64,000 bases of DNA from Hydrogenophaga sp. (GCF_019635465.1 NZ_JAHBZK010000019.1:43703-107702), one strand, 5' to 3'. Numbered from the stretch's first letter, positions 29,298-40,381 are shown. The notes: generated by a model not told the origin, from the letters alone. Made by a program: numbers and translations.

Positions 29298-29528
29298 GCC
29301 CGCAGTCCCGTCTGACCAAAGCCGGTCAATCTAATACAAAAGAGCGCTACCTGATACCAACTGTAACGAAGCCATTTGCAGAATCGACCTCTTGTTGGGG
29401 GACGTTGTGTGAACTATTTGGCCTGTGCACCCCAACCCGACGGAATCTATGGCGTCGGAATGACACTGTCGGGGCAGCGGCGACCACCGTGGGCCTTCAG
29501 GGCGCCACCGGTTGGGTGCCCGAGGTGC
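29298..29528. other. Intergenic region upstream of the megasynthase
   Basis: This 231-base gap contains the AT-rich promoter candidate near 29331-29360. The rest is ordinary GC-rich DNA in which I see no gene, repeat or clear terminator for the chrA-type gene that ends at 29529. Confidence 0.5.
29331..29360 (-). promoter_or_regulatory. Possible promoter of the megasynthase operon
   Basis: Read on the minus strand, TTGGTA (29360-29355) and TATTAG (29336-29331) are separated by 18 bases in the only AT-richer stretch upstream of the start at 29297. The fit to sigma-70 is moderate and no operator was recognised. Confidence 0.3.
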
Positions 29529-30125
29529 TCAGAGCCAGCCAAGCGCGCCGAGCGCGCCGCCAGCACCCAGCAGCCAAAGCAGGTGCAAGCGGGTTCGCCA
29601 GACAAGGCCGGCACTCACCGCGGTCACCAACCACAGGCGCCAATCGCGCGCGGGCTGGTCGTGAGCGGCGGTCACCAGCCAGCCCGTGGCAATGAGCAAG
29701 GCGATGACGATGGGCGCCATGCCCGCTTTGAAGGCACGCACCACACGGCGTTCCCGGTTGCGGTGCGCCCACTGGGTTGCGGTGTAGGTCAACACCGAGG
29801 AGGGCAGCAGGATGGCCACCATGGTGGTCACGACGCCAAACAGACCCAACACCCAGGACCACCATCCCGCCTGCGGACCACCACCGGCATTCAAGCCCGC
29901 ATTGAAGCCGAGCAAGGCAATGAACAGCACGTTGGGGCCCGGCGCCGCTTGCGACAACGCGATGGAAGAGGTGAACTGCGTGTCGCTGAGCCAACCGTGC
30001 TCGGTAACCAGAAAGCGGTGCATGTCGGGCGCCACGGTGATGGCGCCCCCTACCGCGAGCAACGACAGCGTCAGGAAATGCAGGAACAGCTGCAGCCAGT
30101 CGATGGCAACAGGTGCTGCCGTCAC
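29529..30125 (-). CDS. Chromate transporter family permease, second half-size subunit
   Basis: A 198-residue membrane protein of the ChrA (CHR) family, here as a half-length protein. The family signature FLxLSLLAVGGA followed by the AAPGPN motif is visible, with about six hydrophobic segments. The start is GTG 30125 in a GTGA overlap with the stop of the other half; longer in-frame starts would run through that gene. Half-size CHR proteins normally occur as adjacent pairs that together do the work of one long ChrA. The pair is expected to export chromate, but CHR members near no other metal genes may move other anions; no regulator is adjacent. Confidence 0.85.
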   Translation of the reverse strand: MTAAPVAIDWLQLFLHFLTLSLLAVGGAITVAPDMHRFLVTEHGWLSDTQFTSSIALSQAAPGPNVLFIALLGFNAGLNAGGGPQAGWWSWVLGLFGVVTTMVAILLPSSVLTYTATQWAHRNRERRVVRAFKAGMAPIVIALLIATGWLVTAAHDQPARDWRLWLVTAVSAGLVWRTRLHLLWLLGAGGALGALGWL

Positions 30126-30703
30126 GGTGAGGCCACCTGTCTGGCCAAGCGGTGCCAGGCCCAGCCGCAGGCCAGCGAACCAAGGCCGAGCAGCACCCAG
30201 GCCAGCGGCCATCGCAGCAAGGCGACTGCCACGAAACTGGCCAGCGCAAAGCCGATGCAGGCGCCCATGCCCATGACGTTGGTGCGCAGCGCGCCGATCA
30301 TCTTTAAACCGGTGGCCGCAATCAGGCCCGCCGCTACCGCCCCCATGCCGCGCAACGCAGCCTGCACCTGAGGGGCATCGGCCAGCTGGCTGTACACGGT
30401 TGCCAGGGTCAGCAGCAGCGCCAATGGCGCCAGCAACATGCCGGCCAGCGCGGCCAGCGCGCCCGTGAGACCGAAGTGGCGCCCGCCGATCATCATGGAC
30501 AGGTTCACCACGTTGGGGCCGGGCATGATCTGCGCGACGGCCCAGTCTTCAACGAACTGCTCGCGGGTGAGCCACTGGCGTTTCTCGACCAGTTCGCGTT
30601 GCACCACGGCCAGCACACCGCCAAAGCCCTGCAGCGCCAGCCAGGTGAAGGCAGTGAACAGTTCGGCGCGAGACTGCGGTTTGGCCGGCGCCTCTTCGCC
30701 CAT
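30122..30703 (-). CDS. Chromate transporter family permease, first half-size subunit
   Basis: A 193-residue CHR-family membrane protein. It shows the N-terminal FTWLALQGFGG motif and IMPGPN, diagnostic of the family, plus about six hydrophobic stretches. It overlaps the next gene by four bases (GTGA), so the two subunits are translated together. It begins 3 bases after the stop of the response-regulator gene upstream on the same strand, so read-through from the two-component operon is possible. Confidence 0.87.
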   Translation of the reverse strand: MGEEAPAKPQSRAELFTAFTWLALQGFGGVLAVVQRELVEKRQWLTREQFVEDWAVAQIMPGPNVVNLSMMIGGRHFGLTGALAALAGMLLAPLALLLTLATVYSQLADAPQVQAALRGMGAVAAGLIAATGLKMIGALRTNVMGMGACIGFALASFVAVALLRWPLAWVLLGLGSLACGWAWHRLARQVASP

Positions 30704-30706
30704 GGC

Positions 30707-31093
30707 TCAAGCCGCCTTGAGCATGTCGCGAACCATGTCGGCCATCAGGGGTTTGATGACGTATCCCTTGATGACGGGAATCTCGCTGGCGCGCTGGCGA
30801 TCCTGAGGAGCGCCGGAGGAGGTCAGCATCATCAGGATCGTGGTGGGCTTGCCTTCCAGCAAGGGCGCGGCATTGGCCGCCACCTCGAAGCCGTCGATCA
30901 CTGGCATGTTGATGTCCAGGAAGATGCAGGTCGGCAGTTTGAGGGGGTCCTGCTGCAGAAAGCTGAGGGCGTCGCTGCCGTTGTCAAAGATCACCACGTC
31001 GCCCTTGAAGCCGGCGCGGCGGATCATGATCTCGTGGTAGACGTTGTCTGCGTCGCTGTCGTCAATCAGGATGAAACGTTCTGGCGCTGTCAT
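30707..31093 (-). CDS. Single-domain response regulator (CheY-like)
   Basis: A 128-residue receiver domain with no output domain. Acidic pair D11-D12, phospho-acceptor D60 in FLDINMP, T91-S92 switch residues and K114 in YVIKP are all in place, so it should be phosphorylatable. The ATG at 31093 was preferred to an in-frame upstream start because it begins directly at the first receiver strand and leaves a 14-base gap after the histidine kinase stop. It is probably phosphorylated by that kinase. With no DNA-binding domain, its output must be a protein interaction. Confidence 0.85.
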   Translation of the reverse strand: MTAPERFILIDDSDADNVYHEIMIRRAGFKGDVVIFDNGSDALSFLQQDPLKLPTCIFLDINMPVIDGFEVAANAAPLLEGKPTTILMMLTSSGAPQDRQRASEIPVIKGYVIKPLMADMVRDMLKAA

Positions 31094-31107
31094 GGGAGTC
31101 TCGGGAA

Positions 31108-32727
31108 TCAGGCGGGTCCGGCGGCGGCCGGCAGGTGCAAGGTAAAGCAACTACCTTGCCGGGGTTCGGACTGCAGGCTCAGCCGTCCTCTGTGCAGGTC
31201 GGCCACCCGTTGGCAGATGGCCAGTCCCAAGCCGGCGCCATCGTACTCGCGGCGGTTGTGAAGCCGGGTGAACAGGCCAAAAATGTTCCCGTGGTGCTCA
31301 TGGGCAATGCCCACGCCGTTGTCGGTGACGTGCAGCATGTCCAGGGCCTCATCCTGCGTGGCCTTGACTTGCACCACGGGCGGTACGCCGGGCCGCGCGA
31401 ACTTCAGCGCGTTGCCAATGAGCTGGTGCAAGGCCATGCGAAGCAGGTTGGCGTCGGCCATGATGATCGGCAGGCTGCCGACCTCGATGCGTCCGGCGCA
31501 AGTCGTAAGCTCGCCGTCCAGGGCTTCGCGAACCTGGCGCACGATCTCCGCGGTGTCCACGGGTTCAAGGCGCAGCGCGTGATCATCGAGTTGTGCGTAA
31601 GTGGCCAGGCCGTCAATGAGGCGGCTGATGCGCAAGCCACCCTCACGCACAAAGCCAAGATGGCGGTGGGCGGTTGCGGGCAGGGACTGCGCGTGTTCTT
31701 CCAGCAGCAGCGATGAGAAATTGTTGACGGCATTGACCGGTTCGCGCAGGTCATGCGACAGCATGTGAATCAGGCGCTGTTGCTCGAGCGTCTTGCGCTC
31801 GAGCTGGTTGACCGCTGCGTTCAGGCGTGACTCGTTGCGCTTGAGGACTTCGATGTCCCGGCCCCGCAGCACCACGCCGGCGAGTTTCCCGTCGACTTCG
31901 CGTACCGGAAGCAGGGCGACCTCCATGTGCCGCTTCCCCCGTCCCTTGAAGTCGGCCTGTCGTTGATACAACACCGACTCGCCCGACAGCGCACGCGCCA
32001 GCTGGCGCCCGACGACGTCGCGGTACAGCGCTTCGCCCACATGCTCGGCCACATGGCGGCCGATGACGTCGCTGGCGGCGCAGCCGTTGTATTCGAGGTA
32101 GGTGTCGTTGACGTGGCGGTAGATGCCGTCCGGGTCGATGAATGCCTGCAGGTCCATGCCGGCGGCGGTCATGGCCGTCAGCCGCGCGTTGCGCGTCGCG
32201 GTGTCGCGCTCGGTCTGCTCCTGCTCCAGCCGGCGCACGCCTTCGTGCTCGAGCAGGTCGCTGACGATGTCGGCAAGGCGTTTCAGGGAGGTGACCTGCA
32301 CCTCGGTGATCTGCCTGGGCTGGTGGTCGATGACACACAGCGTGCCCAGGGCCAGCCCGTCGCGTGTGACGATGGGCGCACCGGCGTAGAAGCCAGTGCC
32401 GCCCAACAATTGCGCCAGTGGGCTGCCGGCAAAGCGGGCGTCCGCGGCCATGTCCTCGATGACCATGACGCGCTCGGGCGTCAGGATGGCGTGGGCGCAG
32501 AAGGCCGAGGCCCTGGGCGTCTGTTCGTCAGGGACGCCGATGCGGGATTTGAACCACTGGCGGTCTTCGTCGATGAAGGAAATCAGCGCGATCGGCGTGT
32601 CACAGAGGGTTTGCGCCAGGGCCGCAATGTCGTCAAAAGCCCGCTCCGGCAGGGTGTCCAGGACGCGCAGGGCCCTCAGGCGGGCCAGGCGTTGCGGTTC
32701 ATTGGCAGGAGTGGCGGGGGGAAACAT
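31108..32727 (-). CDS. GAF-PAS sensor histidine kinase
   Basis: A 539-residue sensor kinase. A GAF domain occupies about 25-165 (the FCAHAIL and APIVTRDGLALGTLCVID stretches are typical), a PAS domain about 180-295 (AFIDPDGIYRHVN), then HisKA with LSHDLREPVNA near 322 and a HATPase from about 420 to 535 (N box GNALKFA, G boxes DNGVGIA and GAGLGLAI). No transmembrane helix or signal peptide, so it is cytoplasmic. It is in the same operon as, and likely partners, the CheY-like protein downstream. The LREPV form of the H box and the GAF-PAS layout resemble phytochrome-like or light/redox-responding kinases, but no chromophore Cys can be assigned. Confidence 0.87.
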   Translation of the reverse strand: MFPPATPANEPQRLARLRALRVLDTLPERAFDDIAALAQTLCDTPIALISFIDEDRQWFKSRIGVPDEQTPRASAFCAHAILTPERVMVIEDMAADARFAGSPLAQLLGGTGFYAGAPIVTRDGLALGTLCVIDHQPRQITEVQVTSLKRLADIVSDLLEHEGVRRLEQEQTERDTATRNARLTAMTAAGMDLQAFIDPDGIYRHVNDTYLEYNGCAASDVIGRHVAEHVGEALYRDVVGRQLARALSGESVLYQRQADFKGRGKRHMEVALLPVREVDGKLAGVVLRGRDIEVLKRNESRLNAAVNQLERKTLEQQRLIHMLSHDLREPVNAVNNFSSLLLEEHAQSLPATAHRHLGFVREGGLRISRLIDGLATYAQLDDHALRLEPVDTAEIVRQVREALDGELTTCAGRIEVGSLPIIMADANLLRMALHQLIGNALKFARPGVPPVVQVKATQDEALDMLHVTDNGVGIAHEHHGNIFGLFTRLHNRREYDGAGLGLAICQRVADLHRGRLSLQSEPRQGSCFTLHLPAAAGPA

Positions 32728-32853
32728 TCAGGGCAGGGCGGCGCGAAAACCCGAATTTGTAACACGCCCCGGTGACGCGGTTTGCCCACCCGGCGGGCCC
32801 GCTCGCGTCTGCGGATTCCGTCACGTCAACTGTCTAGGGAAGCATGCCTACTT

Positions 32854-33597
32854 TCACACCGACATGCCGCCGCTGACCTCGATCACCGCGCCATTCACGT
32901 AGCTGGCATCGTCGCTGGCCAGGAAGGCGTAGACGCTGGCCACTTCTTCAGGCCTTCCGAGGCGACCCAGCGGCACACGGTGCTTCATCTCGCCGATCAC
33001 CTTGTCGGGGATCGTGCCCAGGATCGGTGTTTCGATGAATCCGGGCGCCACGGCATTGACGCGCACGCCCTTGGGGCCCAGTTCGCGTGCCCAGGTCTTG
33101 GTGAAGCCGATCACCCCGAACTTGCTGGCGGCGTAATTGGTCTGCCCGTAGTTGCCATAGATGCCGACCACTGACGAGGCGTTGAGGATGACGCCATGCC
33201 CCTGCTTGACCATGGCGTCGGCCACCAGCTGGGCGCAATGGAACACGCCGCGCAGATTGACGTCGATGACGCGATCGAACTGCGCCAGCGTCATTTTTTG
33301 CAGCCTGGCGTCCTGGGTGATGCCGGCGTTGTTGACCAGCACGTCGATGCGGCCATGGCGCGCCAGCACCTCGGCCACCACACGCTCGACGGCGTCGCGA
33401 TCCGTCACGTCCAGTACCTGACCTTCAGCGGTGGCGCCCAGCGCCTGGCAGCGGTGTACGGCGTCGGCCACGGGCTCGGGCTTGAGGTCGGCCACGATGA
33501 CGGTGGCGCCTTCGCGGGCAAAGGTTTCGGCGGTGGCCAGGCCGATGCCCTGGGCGGCGCCGGTGATGAGGCAGATCTTGTGGGACAGACGGGGCAT
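32854..33597 (-). CDS. SDR-family 3-oxoacyl/acetoacetyl reductase (FabG/PhbB-like)
   Basis: A 247-residue short-chain dehydrogenase. Cofactor motif GAAQGIG (13-19), NNAG in the central part, and the catalytic Ser...Tyr-x3-Lys set with YAASK are present. The start ATG at 33597 directly precedes the first Rossmann strand; an upstream in-frame start is less likely because it would overlap the end of the FadB-like gene. It lies 37 bases after that gene in the acyl-CoA operon, so it probably reduces or oxidises a 3-oxo/3-hydroxyacyl thioester. FabG and PhbB are hard to separate from sequence alone. Confidence 0.83.
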   Translation of the reverse strand: MPRLSHKICLITGAAQGIGLATAETFAREGATVIVADLKPEPVADAVHRCQALGATAEGQVLDVTDRDAVERVVAEVLARHGRIDVLVNNAGITQDARLQKMTLAQFDRVIDVNLRGVFHCAQLVADAMVKQGHGVILNASSVVGIYGNYGQTNYAASKFGVIGFTKTWARELGPKGVRVNAVAPGFIETPILGTIPDKVIGEMKHRVPLGRLGRPEEVASVYAFLASDDASYVNGAVIEVSGGMSV

Positions 33598-33634
33598 GAA
33601 AGGGGATGGGTTCAAAAAGGCAGAAGAAGGTGGC

Positions 33635-35776
33635 TCAGTAGACCGACTGGAATCGGCGCAGGGCGTCGCGTGCCGCGCCGTCGAGCAGGAAGCCCGGTCC
33701 ATATCGGCGAGCCAGTTCGTCGCAGCGGCGCTCGAAATGCTCGATGCCCTGGCCATAGACGAATTGAAGCGCGCCACCGGTCCAGGCCGGAAAGCCAATG
33801 CCGAAGATGGAGCCGATGTTGGCGTCGTGGGCGCTGGTGAGCACGCCCTCGGCCAGGCAGCGTGCCGTCTCCACGGACTGCCGGTACAGCAGGCGGTCCT
33901 TGACGTCGCGCAGCTCCCAGGCGAGCTTGGGGTCCTCGAACAGGCCTTTCAGTTCGGGCCAGAGGTGCTTGCGCGCCCCTTGGGGGTAGTCGTAGAAGCC
34001 GCCGCCAGCCGCACGGCCCGCACGCTTGAGCGTCTTGACCATGCGCTCGACCAGCAGTTCGCCCGGTGAGCCTTCGTAGGACTTGCCTTCGGCCTTGAGG
34101 TCGGCGCGCGTCTGATCCAGCACATGCACCGACAGCGACAGGGCGGTCTCATCGAGCACCGCCAGTGGGCCCACCGGCATGCCGGCCTGGACTGCGGCGT
34201 TTTCGATCACCGGTGCCGGAATGCCCTCGCCCAGCATGGCGGCGCCTTCCATCACGTAGGTGCCGAAGGTTCGGCTGGTGTAGAAGCCGCGCGAATCGTT
34301 GACCACGATGGGCAGCTTGCCCAGTGCCTGCACGTAGTCGTAGGCTCGCGCAATGGTCTCGTCATCGGTCTTCTGGCCGCGGATGATCTCGACCAGCTTC
34401 ATCTTGTCGACCGGGCTGAAGAAATGGATGCCCACGAACTTCTCGGGACGGCGGCAAGCCTTGGCCAGCCCCGTGATGGGCAGGGTGGAGGTGTTGCTGG
34501 CCATGAAGCCACCGCGGGCCAGTTGCTCCTCGGCCTCGCGGGTGACCTGTGCCTTGACCTCGCGGCTTTCGTACACCGCCTCGATGATGAGCTCGCAGCC
34601 CTGCAGATCCTTGGGGTGGTCGGTGGGCGTGATGCGGTTGAGCACGGCTTGCTGCTCGCGCGTACTCATCAGGCCCTTGTCCACACGCGGCTGGGTGATG
34701 CGCAGGCTGTAGCTGCGGCCCAGCTCGGCGTTTTCGAGGCTCACGTCTTCGATCACGGTGTGAATGCCTCGGCTGGCCTGGGCATAGGCAATGCCGGCAC
34801 CCATCATGCCGGCGCCGAGCACACCCACCTTGGTGGGGCGGTACTTCGGCACGTCCCTGGGGCGCGAGCCGCCGCTCTTGACCGCGTTCATGTGGAAGAA
34901 GAACGTGTTGATCATGTTCTTCGCCACCGGACTGACGATCAGCTGCGCGAGGTAGCGGCTTTCGATGCGCAGGGCTGTGTCGTAGTCGACCTGGGCGCCT
35001 TCAACCATCGCCGCCAGCGCGGCCTCGGGCGCCGGGTACAGGCCATGGGTCTTTTGCCGCAGCATGGCGGGGGCCACCGTCAGCATGCCGGCCACCTTGG
35101 GATTGGCCGGCGTGCCGCCGGGCATGCGGTAGTCCTTGGCGTCCCAGGGGTGGTGGGCCTGGGGATGGGTGGCGATGAAGGCCTCGGCGGCGGCGCGCAT
35201 GGTCATGGCATCGGGCGCCAGCTCATGGACCAGACCCAGTTCGAGGGCTTCGCGCGGCGAAAACAGTCGGCTCTCCAGGATGTAGGGTTGCGCACCCTGC
35301 AGGCCCAACAGCCGGGTCATCTTGGTGATGCCGGTGGCCCCCGGAATGAGCCCCAGCGTGATCTCGGGCAGGCCCAGCTGGATGCGCGGGTTGTCCAGCG
35401 CGACCCGGTGATGGCCCACCAACGCCACCTCCCAGCCGCCGCCCAATGCGGCACCGTTGATGCAGCTCACCACCGGCACACCCAGGGTTTCCAGCGTGCG
35501 GAAGTTCTTCTTGAGCTGTTCGATCTCGGCGAACACGCGGGGCGCATCGCTGGGCTGCAGCCGCATGGTCCCCTTGAGGTCGGCGCCGGCGAAGAAGGTC
35601 TGTTTGGCCGACGCCAGGATGATGCCCTTGATGAGCGCCTTGTCGCGCACCACCAGGCCGGTGACGGTGGTCATGTCGCGCTGCCAGTCGGCGCACATGG
35701 TGTTCACCGGCGAGCCGGGCTCATCGAAGGTGATGGTCGCCACACCCTGGTGCAGCTCGTACTGGATGGTCTTCAT
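33635..35776 (-). CDS. FadB/FadJ-like enoyl-CoA hydratase / 3-hydroxyacyl-CoA dehydrogenase
   Basis: A 713-residue bifunctional beta-oxidation enzyme. The N-terminal crotonase part (about 1-190) has the FAGADL and [10 protein letters not shown] oxyanion segments; the dehydrogenase part begins with [10 protein letters not shown] near 320 and has the HFFSPV motif and a C-terminal GGFYDY region. ATG 35776 lies 4 bases after the thiolase stop. Together with the thiolase it should carry out the last three steps of acyl-CoA beta-oxidation in the cytoplasm. Length matches FadJ/FadB alpha subunits of proteobacteria. I do not give a symbol because FadB and FadJ are not distinguishable here. Confidence 0.9.
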   Translation of the reverse strand: MKTIQYELHQGVATITFDEPGSPVNTMCADWQRDMTTVTGLVVRDKALIKGIILASAKQTFFAGADLKGTMRLQPSDAPRVFAEIEQLKKNFRTLETLGVPVVSCINGAALGGGWEVALVGHHRVALDNPRIQLGLPEITLGLIPGATGITKMTRLLGLQGAQPYILESRLFSPREALELGLVHELAPDAMTMRAAAEAFIATHPQAHHPWDAKDYRMPGGTPANPKVAGMLTVAPAMLRQKTHGLYPAPEAALAAMVEGAQVDYDTALRIESRYLAQLIVSPVAKNMINTFFFHMNAVKSGGSRPRDVPKYRPTKVGVLGAGMMGAGIAYAQASRGIHTVIEDVSLENAELGRSYSLRITQPRVDKGLMSTREQQAVLNRITPTDHPKDLQGCELIIEAVYESREVKAQVTREAEEQLARGGFMASNTSTLPITGLAKACRRPEKFVGIHFFSPVDKMKLVEIIRGQKTDDETIARAYDYVQALGKLPIVVNDSRGFYTSRTFGTYVMEGAAMLGEGIPAPVIENAAVQAGMPVGPLAVLDETALSLSVHVLDQTRADLKAEGKSYEGSPGELLVERMVKTLKRAGRAAGGGFYDYPQGARKHLWPELKGLFEDPKLAWELRDVKDRLLYRQSVETARCLAEGVLTSAHDANIGSIFGIGFPAWTGGALQFVYGQGIEHFERRCDELARRYGPGFLLDGAARDALRRFQSVY

Positions 35777-35780
35777 CGGT

Positions 35781-36986
<1,206 letters not shown>

Positions 36987-37037
36987 GGCTGTCTCCTCGG
37001 TGAACACCGATCGTGCGGGGCAGTATAGACTTTTGCC

Positions 37038-37049
37038 AAGCAACTGCTT
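37038..37049. promoter_or_regulatory. Inverted repeat in the thiolase / acyl-CoA dehydrogenase divergent promoter
   Basis: AAGCA-AC-TGCTT is a perfect 12-base inverted repeat in the 99-base divergent gap. On the minus strand it lies just upstream of TATACT (37028-37023), a good -10 for the thiolase operon. A repressor or MerR-type activator of fatty-acid degradation could bind here; which family is not shown. Confidence 0.3.
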
Positions 37050-37085
37050 TCCAAAATTCAATCGTCACGTCCTGTCGGAGACATC

Positions 37086-38249
37086 ATGATCGAACGCAAT
37101 CTGTTCAGCAGCGACCACTCGGCCTTTCTCGACAGCTTCCAGCGGTTCATCGACAAGGAGATCGCACCTTTTCACGAGGCCTGGGAGGAGCAGGGCTTCG
37201 TGGACCGGGAGGTCTGGCGGCGTGCCGGGGAGAACGGCTTTCTGTGCCCGACCATGCCGGAGGCGTATGGTGGTTCGGGCGTTGACAAGCTCTACTCGGT
37301 CGGCCAGATGGAAGCGCTGGCGCGCGGCGGCTTCAGCGGCGTGGGCTTCGGTCTGCACAGCGAGATCGTGGCACCGTACATCCTGCACTACGGCACCGAG
37401 GCGCAAAAGCGGCACTACCTCCCGCGTCTGGCCACAGGCGACATGGTGGGGGCCATCGCCATGAGCGAGCCCGCCGCGGGCAGTGACTTGCAAGGCATCA
37501 AGACGACGGCGTTGCGTCAGCCCGATGGCAGCTACCTGCTCAACGGCAGCAAGACCTTCATTACCAATGGCTGGCACGCCGATCTGGTGATTGTGGTGGC
37601 CAAGACCGACCCGAGTGCAGGGGCCAAGGGCACCACGCTGTTGCTGGTCGAGCGGGGCATGCCCGGGTTCGAGAAGGGCAAGCGGCTCAAGAAGCTCGGC
37701 TTGAAGGCGCAGGACACGTCCGAGCTGTTCTTCAACGACGTACTGGTTCCGGCGGACAACGTACTCGGGGGGGCAGACTTCGTCGGGCGAGGGTTCGTCT
37801 GCCTGATGGAACAACTGCCCTGGGAGCGGCTGCAGATCGCCATTGGCGCCGTGGCGTCTGCCCAGGCCGCCATCGACTGGACGGTGCAATACGTCAAGGA
37901 CCGCAAGGCCTTTGGCAGCACGGTCGGCGCCTTCCAGAACACGCGCTACACCCTGGCCGAGCTGCAGACCGAGGTGCAGGTGGCACGGGTGTTTGTGGAC
38001 AAGTGCTGCGAGTTGTTGGTGTCAGACAAGCTCGATTCGGGCACCGCCAGCATGGCCAAGTACTGGTGCAGCGACCTGCAATGCAAGGTGATGGACGAAT
38101 GCGTGCAGCTGCATGGCGGCTATGGTTACATGTGGGAATACCCCATCACACGTGCCTATGCCGATGCGCGAGTGCAACGCATTTACGGCGGCACCAACGA
38201 AATCATGAAAGAGTTGATATCGCGCCAGATGGGGCTCGGCAGCCGCTGA
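37086..38249 (+). CDS. Acyl-CoA dehydrogenase
   Basis: A 387-residue FAD acyl-CoA dehydrogenase. MSEPAAGSD (FAD/substrate loop), the central beta domain, and QLHGGYGYM plus QRIYGGTNEIMKE near the C-terminus are present. The position of the MCAD catalytic Glu (YEG) is Gly, but LPWERL near 245 offers the base used by long-chain and isovaleryl-CoA dehydrogenases, so the enzyme should be active. Start ATG 37086 matches the family N-terminus. It is transcribed away from the thiolase operon with a shared control region, and supplies the first oxidation step; electrons would go to ETF. Confidence 0.92.
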   Translation: MIERNLFSSDHSAFLDSFQRFIDKEIAPFHEAWEEQGFVDREVWRRAGENGFLCPTMPEAYGGSGVDKLYSVGQMEALARGGFSGVGFGLHSEIVAPYILHYGTEAQKRHYLPRLATGDMVGAIAMSEPAAGSDLQGIKTTALRQPDGSYLLNGSKTFITNGWHADLVIVVAKTDPSAGAKGTTLLLVERGMPGFEKGKRLKKLGLKAQDTSELFFNDVLVPADNVLGGADFVGRGFVCLMEQLPWERLQIAIGAVASAQAAIDWTVQYVKDRKAFGSTVGAFQNTRYTLAELQTEVQVARVFVDKCCELLVSDKLDSGTASMAKYWCSDLQCKVMDECVQLHGGYGYMWEYPITRAYADARVQRIYGGTNEIMKELISRQMGLGSR

Positions 38250-38381
38250 CAAGCGCGTGCGTGCCTTGCCGGCTCTCGGTTCGGGGCTGCCGCTGAAAGT
38301 GCAATTGCGATAGGCTTCGCGCCAATTGGGTGGGCGAGGTCGTGCGGGCGGGACGCTCACCCTGGTGGAGCGCCTTGCCGC

Positions 38382-39353
38382 ATGAAGAACGTCGACATTC
38401 GTCAGTTGCAGCTCTTGTGCGAGTTGGTGGATGCGGGAAGCCTCGCGCAGGCCGCCCAGCGCATGGGCATGACCTCGTCGGCAGCGAGTCAGTCCCTGGC
38501 CCGGCTTCGCCCTGCCTTCGCTGCCGACGTGTATGTGCGCGATGGCGCTGCCTACCGATTGACCCCCTATGGCGAGCAGGTGCTGACGGGTGCCCGTGCC
38601 ATCGTGCATCGGTGGCAGAGCGTGCTCAGCCATAGCGAGCAATTCGACCCCGCTCAATGCGAGTTGCGGTTCGGGCTGGCTTGCGTGGCGCACGTTGCTC
38701 ACCCCGATCTGCTCAAACTGCATCGCACGTTTCGTGGGTTTGCGCCGCGAGCGCAGCTTGACCTTCAGGTTCCGCTGCACAACAGCGTGGACATTCTGGC
38801 GCTTCGCTCAGGGCGCCTGGACGTGCTGTGCGCGAGTGCGGCGCCCCCTGAAGATGTGCGGGATCTTCACCACGAGTTGCTGTGCACCTTCGACTTGTCG
38901 CATGTGGTGTTTCGCGAGGGACATCCACGCATTGGATCGTCGCTCACGCTCGCGCAGTACCTGGCCGAAGAGCACCTGATTGCGCACTATCGCAACCTGG
39001 ATCCGGCCACCCGAAGTCCGTTGGACGCGACTTTGCTGGCAGCGGGTCTGGGTATGCGCCGTTCGATCTATGTGCAATCCATGTGGGCCTGCGTGCACAT
39101 GGCGGCGCACACGGACCACTTGCTCACCATGACCGCCGAGGGCGCCAAGGTTCTGGTCGGCAATGTTCATGGCCTGCGCACGCTCCCCTTGCCCGATGAA
39201 TTGACGCGTGTGCGGTCGTCGCTGCACATGATCTGGCACGAACGCACGCACCGCAGCAATGCGCACCTGTGGCTGCGAGGTCTGGTCCGCCATGCCTCGG
39301 GTGAAGAACCAGCCAGGCATCAAGCCAGCGGGTTCAACGGAGTTCACGGATGA
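38382..39353 (+). CDS. LysR-family regulator
   Basis: A 323-residue LysR-type transcription factor: N-terminal winged helix-turn-helix (residues 1-65; DIRQLQLLCELVDAGSLAQA then SSAASQSLARLR) and a periplasmic-binding-like effector domain. It overlaps the next gene by four bases (ATGA at 39350), and that gene is a paralog. The nearest upstream gene is the acyl-CoA dehydrogenase, 132 bases away on the same strand; no divergent target is present, so the regulated genes are unknown. No recognisable LysR box was assigned upstream. Confidence 0.85.
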   Translation: MKNVDIRQLQLLCELVDAGSLAQAAQRMGMTSSAASQSLARLRPAFAADVYVRDGAAYRLTPYGEQVLTGARAIVHRWQSVLSHSEQFDPAQCELRFGLACVAHVAHPDLLKLHRTFRGFAPRAQLDLQVPLHNSVDILALRSGRLDVLCASAAPPEDVRDLHHELLCTFDLSHVVFREGHPRIGSSLTLAQYLAEEHLIAHYRNLDPATRSPLDATLLAAGLGMRRSIYVQSMWACVHMAAHTDHLLTMTAEGAKVLVGNVHGLRTLPLPDELTRVRSSLHMIWHERTHRSNAHLWLRGLVRHASGEEPARHQASGFNGVHG

Positions 39354-40351
39354 GCGCCATAGACATCCGGCAACTCGCCTTGCTTGTGGCGCTGTACGAA
39401 AAGCAGAACTTGACGTCGGCCGCTGAGGCCTTGCATATGACCCCCTCAGCGGCGAGCCAGTCTCTGCAGCGATTGCGTCAGGCTGTGGCGGACGAACTGG
39501 TGGTGCGCGAGAACGGCGCCTACCTGGCCACACCGGTCGGCGAATATGCGCTGGAGGCGTTTCGCGACATCTTGCGACTGTGGGAAGACATTGGACATGG
39601 GCACGCCAGCTTTTCTCCCGCCGACGCGCCTGCACACTGGCGGATTGCCTACGCCGAAGACTTCAACGAGTTGGACATCAACGCCTGTTACGCCTCGCTG
39701 GTCGCCGCCGCCCCGCGCAGTCGCATCGACCTGCTGGGTATGGATGAGGGCATCTGGCAGGAGTTGCGGGCAGCCAGGGTAGACCTGGCGCTGTCTGCCA
39801 TGGCACCGCCGGACGATGCGGCCGACTTGCACGCAGTGCACGTGGCGGACTGCGAGTTGTCTCACTGCTGTCTTAGCGTGGCTCACCCGCGCATACGTAG
39901 TTCGCTGGACTTGACGTCCTTCGCCACCGAATCACACGCGGGCCTCGCATCGGCTGAAGCAGGTTTGCAAGGTCAGGCACTGGACGCGGCCCCGGTGGAC
40001 GCGGGGCTGTCTTCGCGGCGTCTGAGTACCGTTGCGCACTTGCAGCAACTGGCGGTGGTAATTGCGACCACGGACAGGTTGGCGTCCGTCAGTCATCGCC
40101 AGGGTGTGGCGATGCTTCGTTTGTCTGAGGGACTGCGGTTGCTGCCGTTACCGCCGGCGCTTCCCCGCACGCCCTTGTCGCGCTTCATGGTGTGGCATCA
40201 CCGGGACCATCAAGTGGCCGGGCATCGATGGCTGCGCGAGCAGATCAAGCAGCATCTGAACAAGAGATCACTGAGTGAGGAAGCGCCACCCCACCTTGTG
40301 CAGGGCCGGGCTGGCGTTGGAGATGCCTTGCCCCCGAATCCCGCAGCTTGA
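39350..40351 (+). CDS. LysR-family regulator, paralog of the gene before it
   Basis: A 333-residue LysR-type regulator. The HTH region (DIRQLALLVALYEKQNLTSA, then PSAASQSLQRLR) is very like that of the overlapping upstream gene, indicating tandem duplication followed by divergence; the effector domains differ much more. The ATG is within the upstream stop codon, so the proteins are made together and might form heteromers (inference). Target genes and ligand are unknown. Confidence 0.84.
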   Translation: MSAIDIRQLALLVALYEKQNLTSAAEALHMTPSAASQSLQRLRQAVADELVVRENGAYLATPVGEYALEAFRDILRLWEDIGHGHASFSPADAPAHWRIAYAEDFNELDINACYASLVAAAPRSRIDLLGMDEGIWQELRAARVDLALSAMAPPDDAADLHAVHVADCELSHCCLSVAHPRIRSSLDLTSFATESHAGLASAEAGLQGQALDAAPVDAGLSSRRLSTVAHLQQLAVVIATTDRLASVSHRQGVAMLRLSEGLRLLPLPPALPRTPLSRFMVWHHRDHQVAGHRWLREQIKQHLNKRSLSEEAPPHLVQGRAGVGDALPPNPAA

Positions 40352-40381
40352 AGCCTGCGACGCCGGGTCGCCATGGCGGCA

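Noticed and set aside
29529-30703. A single chrA gene split by a frameshift
   Set aside because: Both halves have complete N-terminal family motifs and a GTGA coupling; half-size CHR pairs are a known arrangement.
37086-38249. Inactive acyl-CoA dehydrogenase because YEG is YGG
   Set aside because: The base is provided in LPWERL, as in long-chain and isovaleryl-CoA dehydrogenases.
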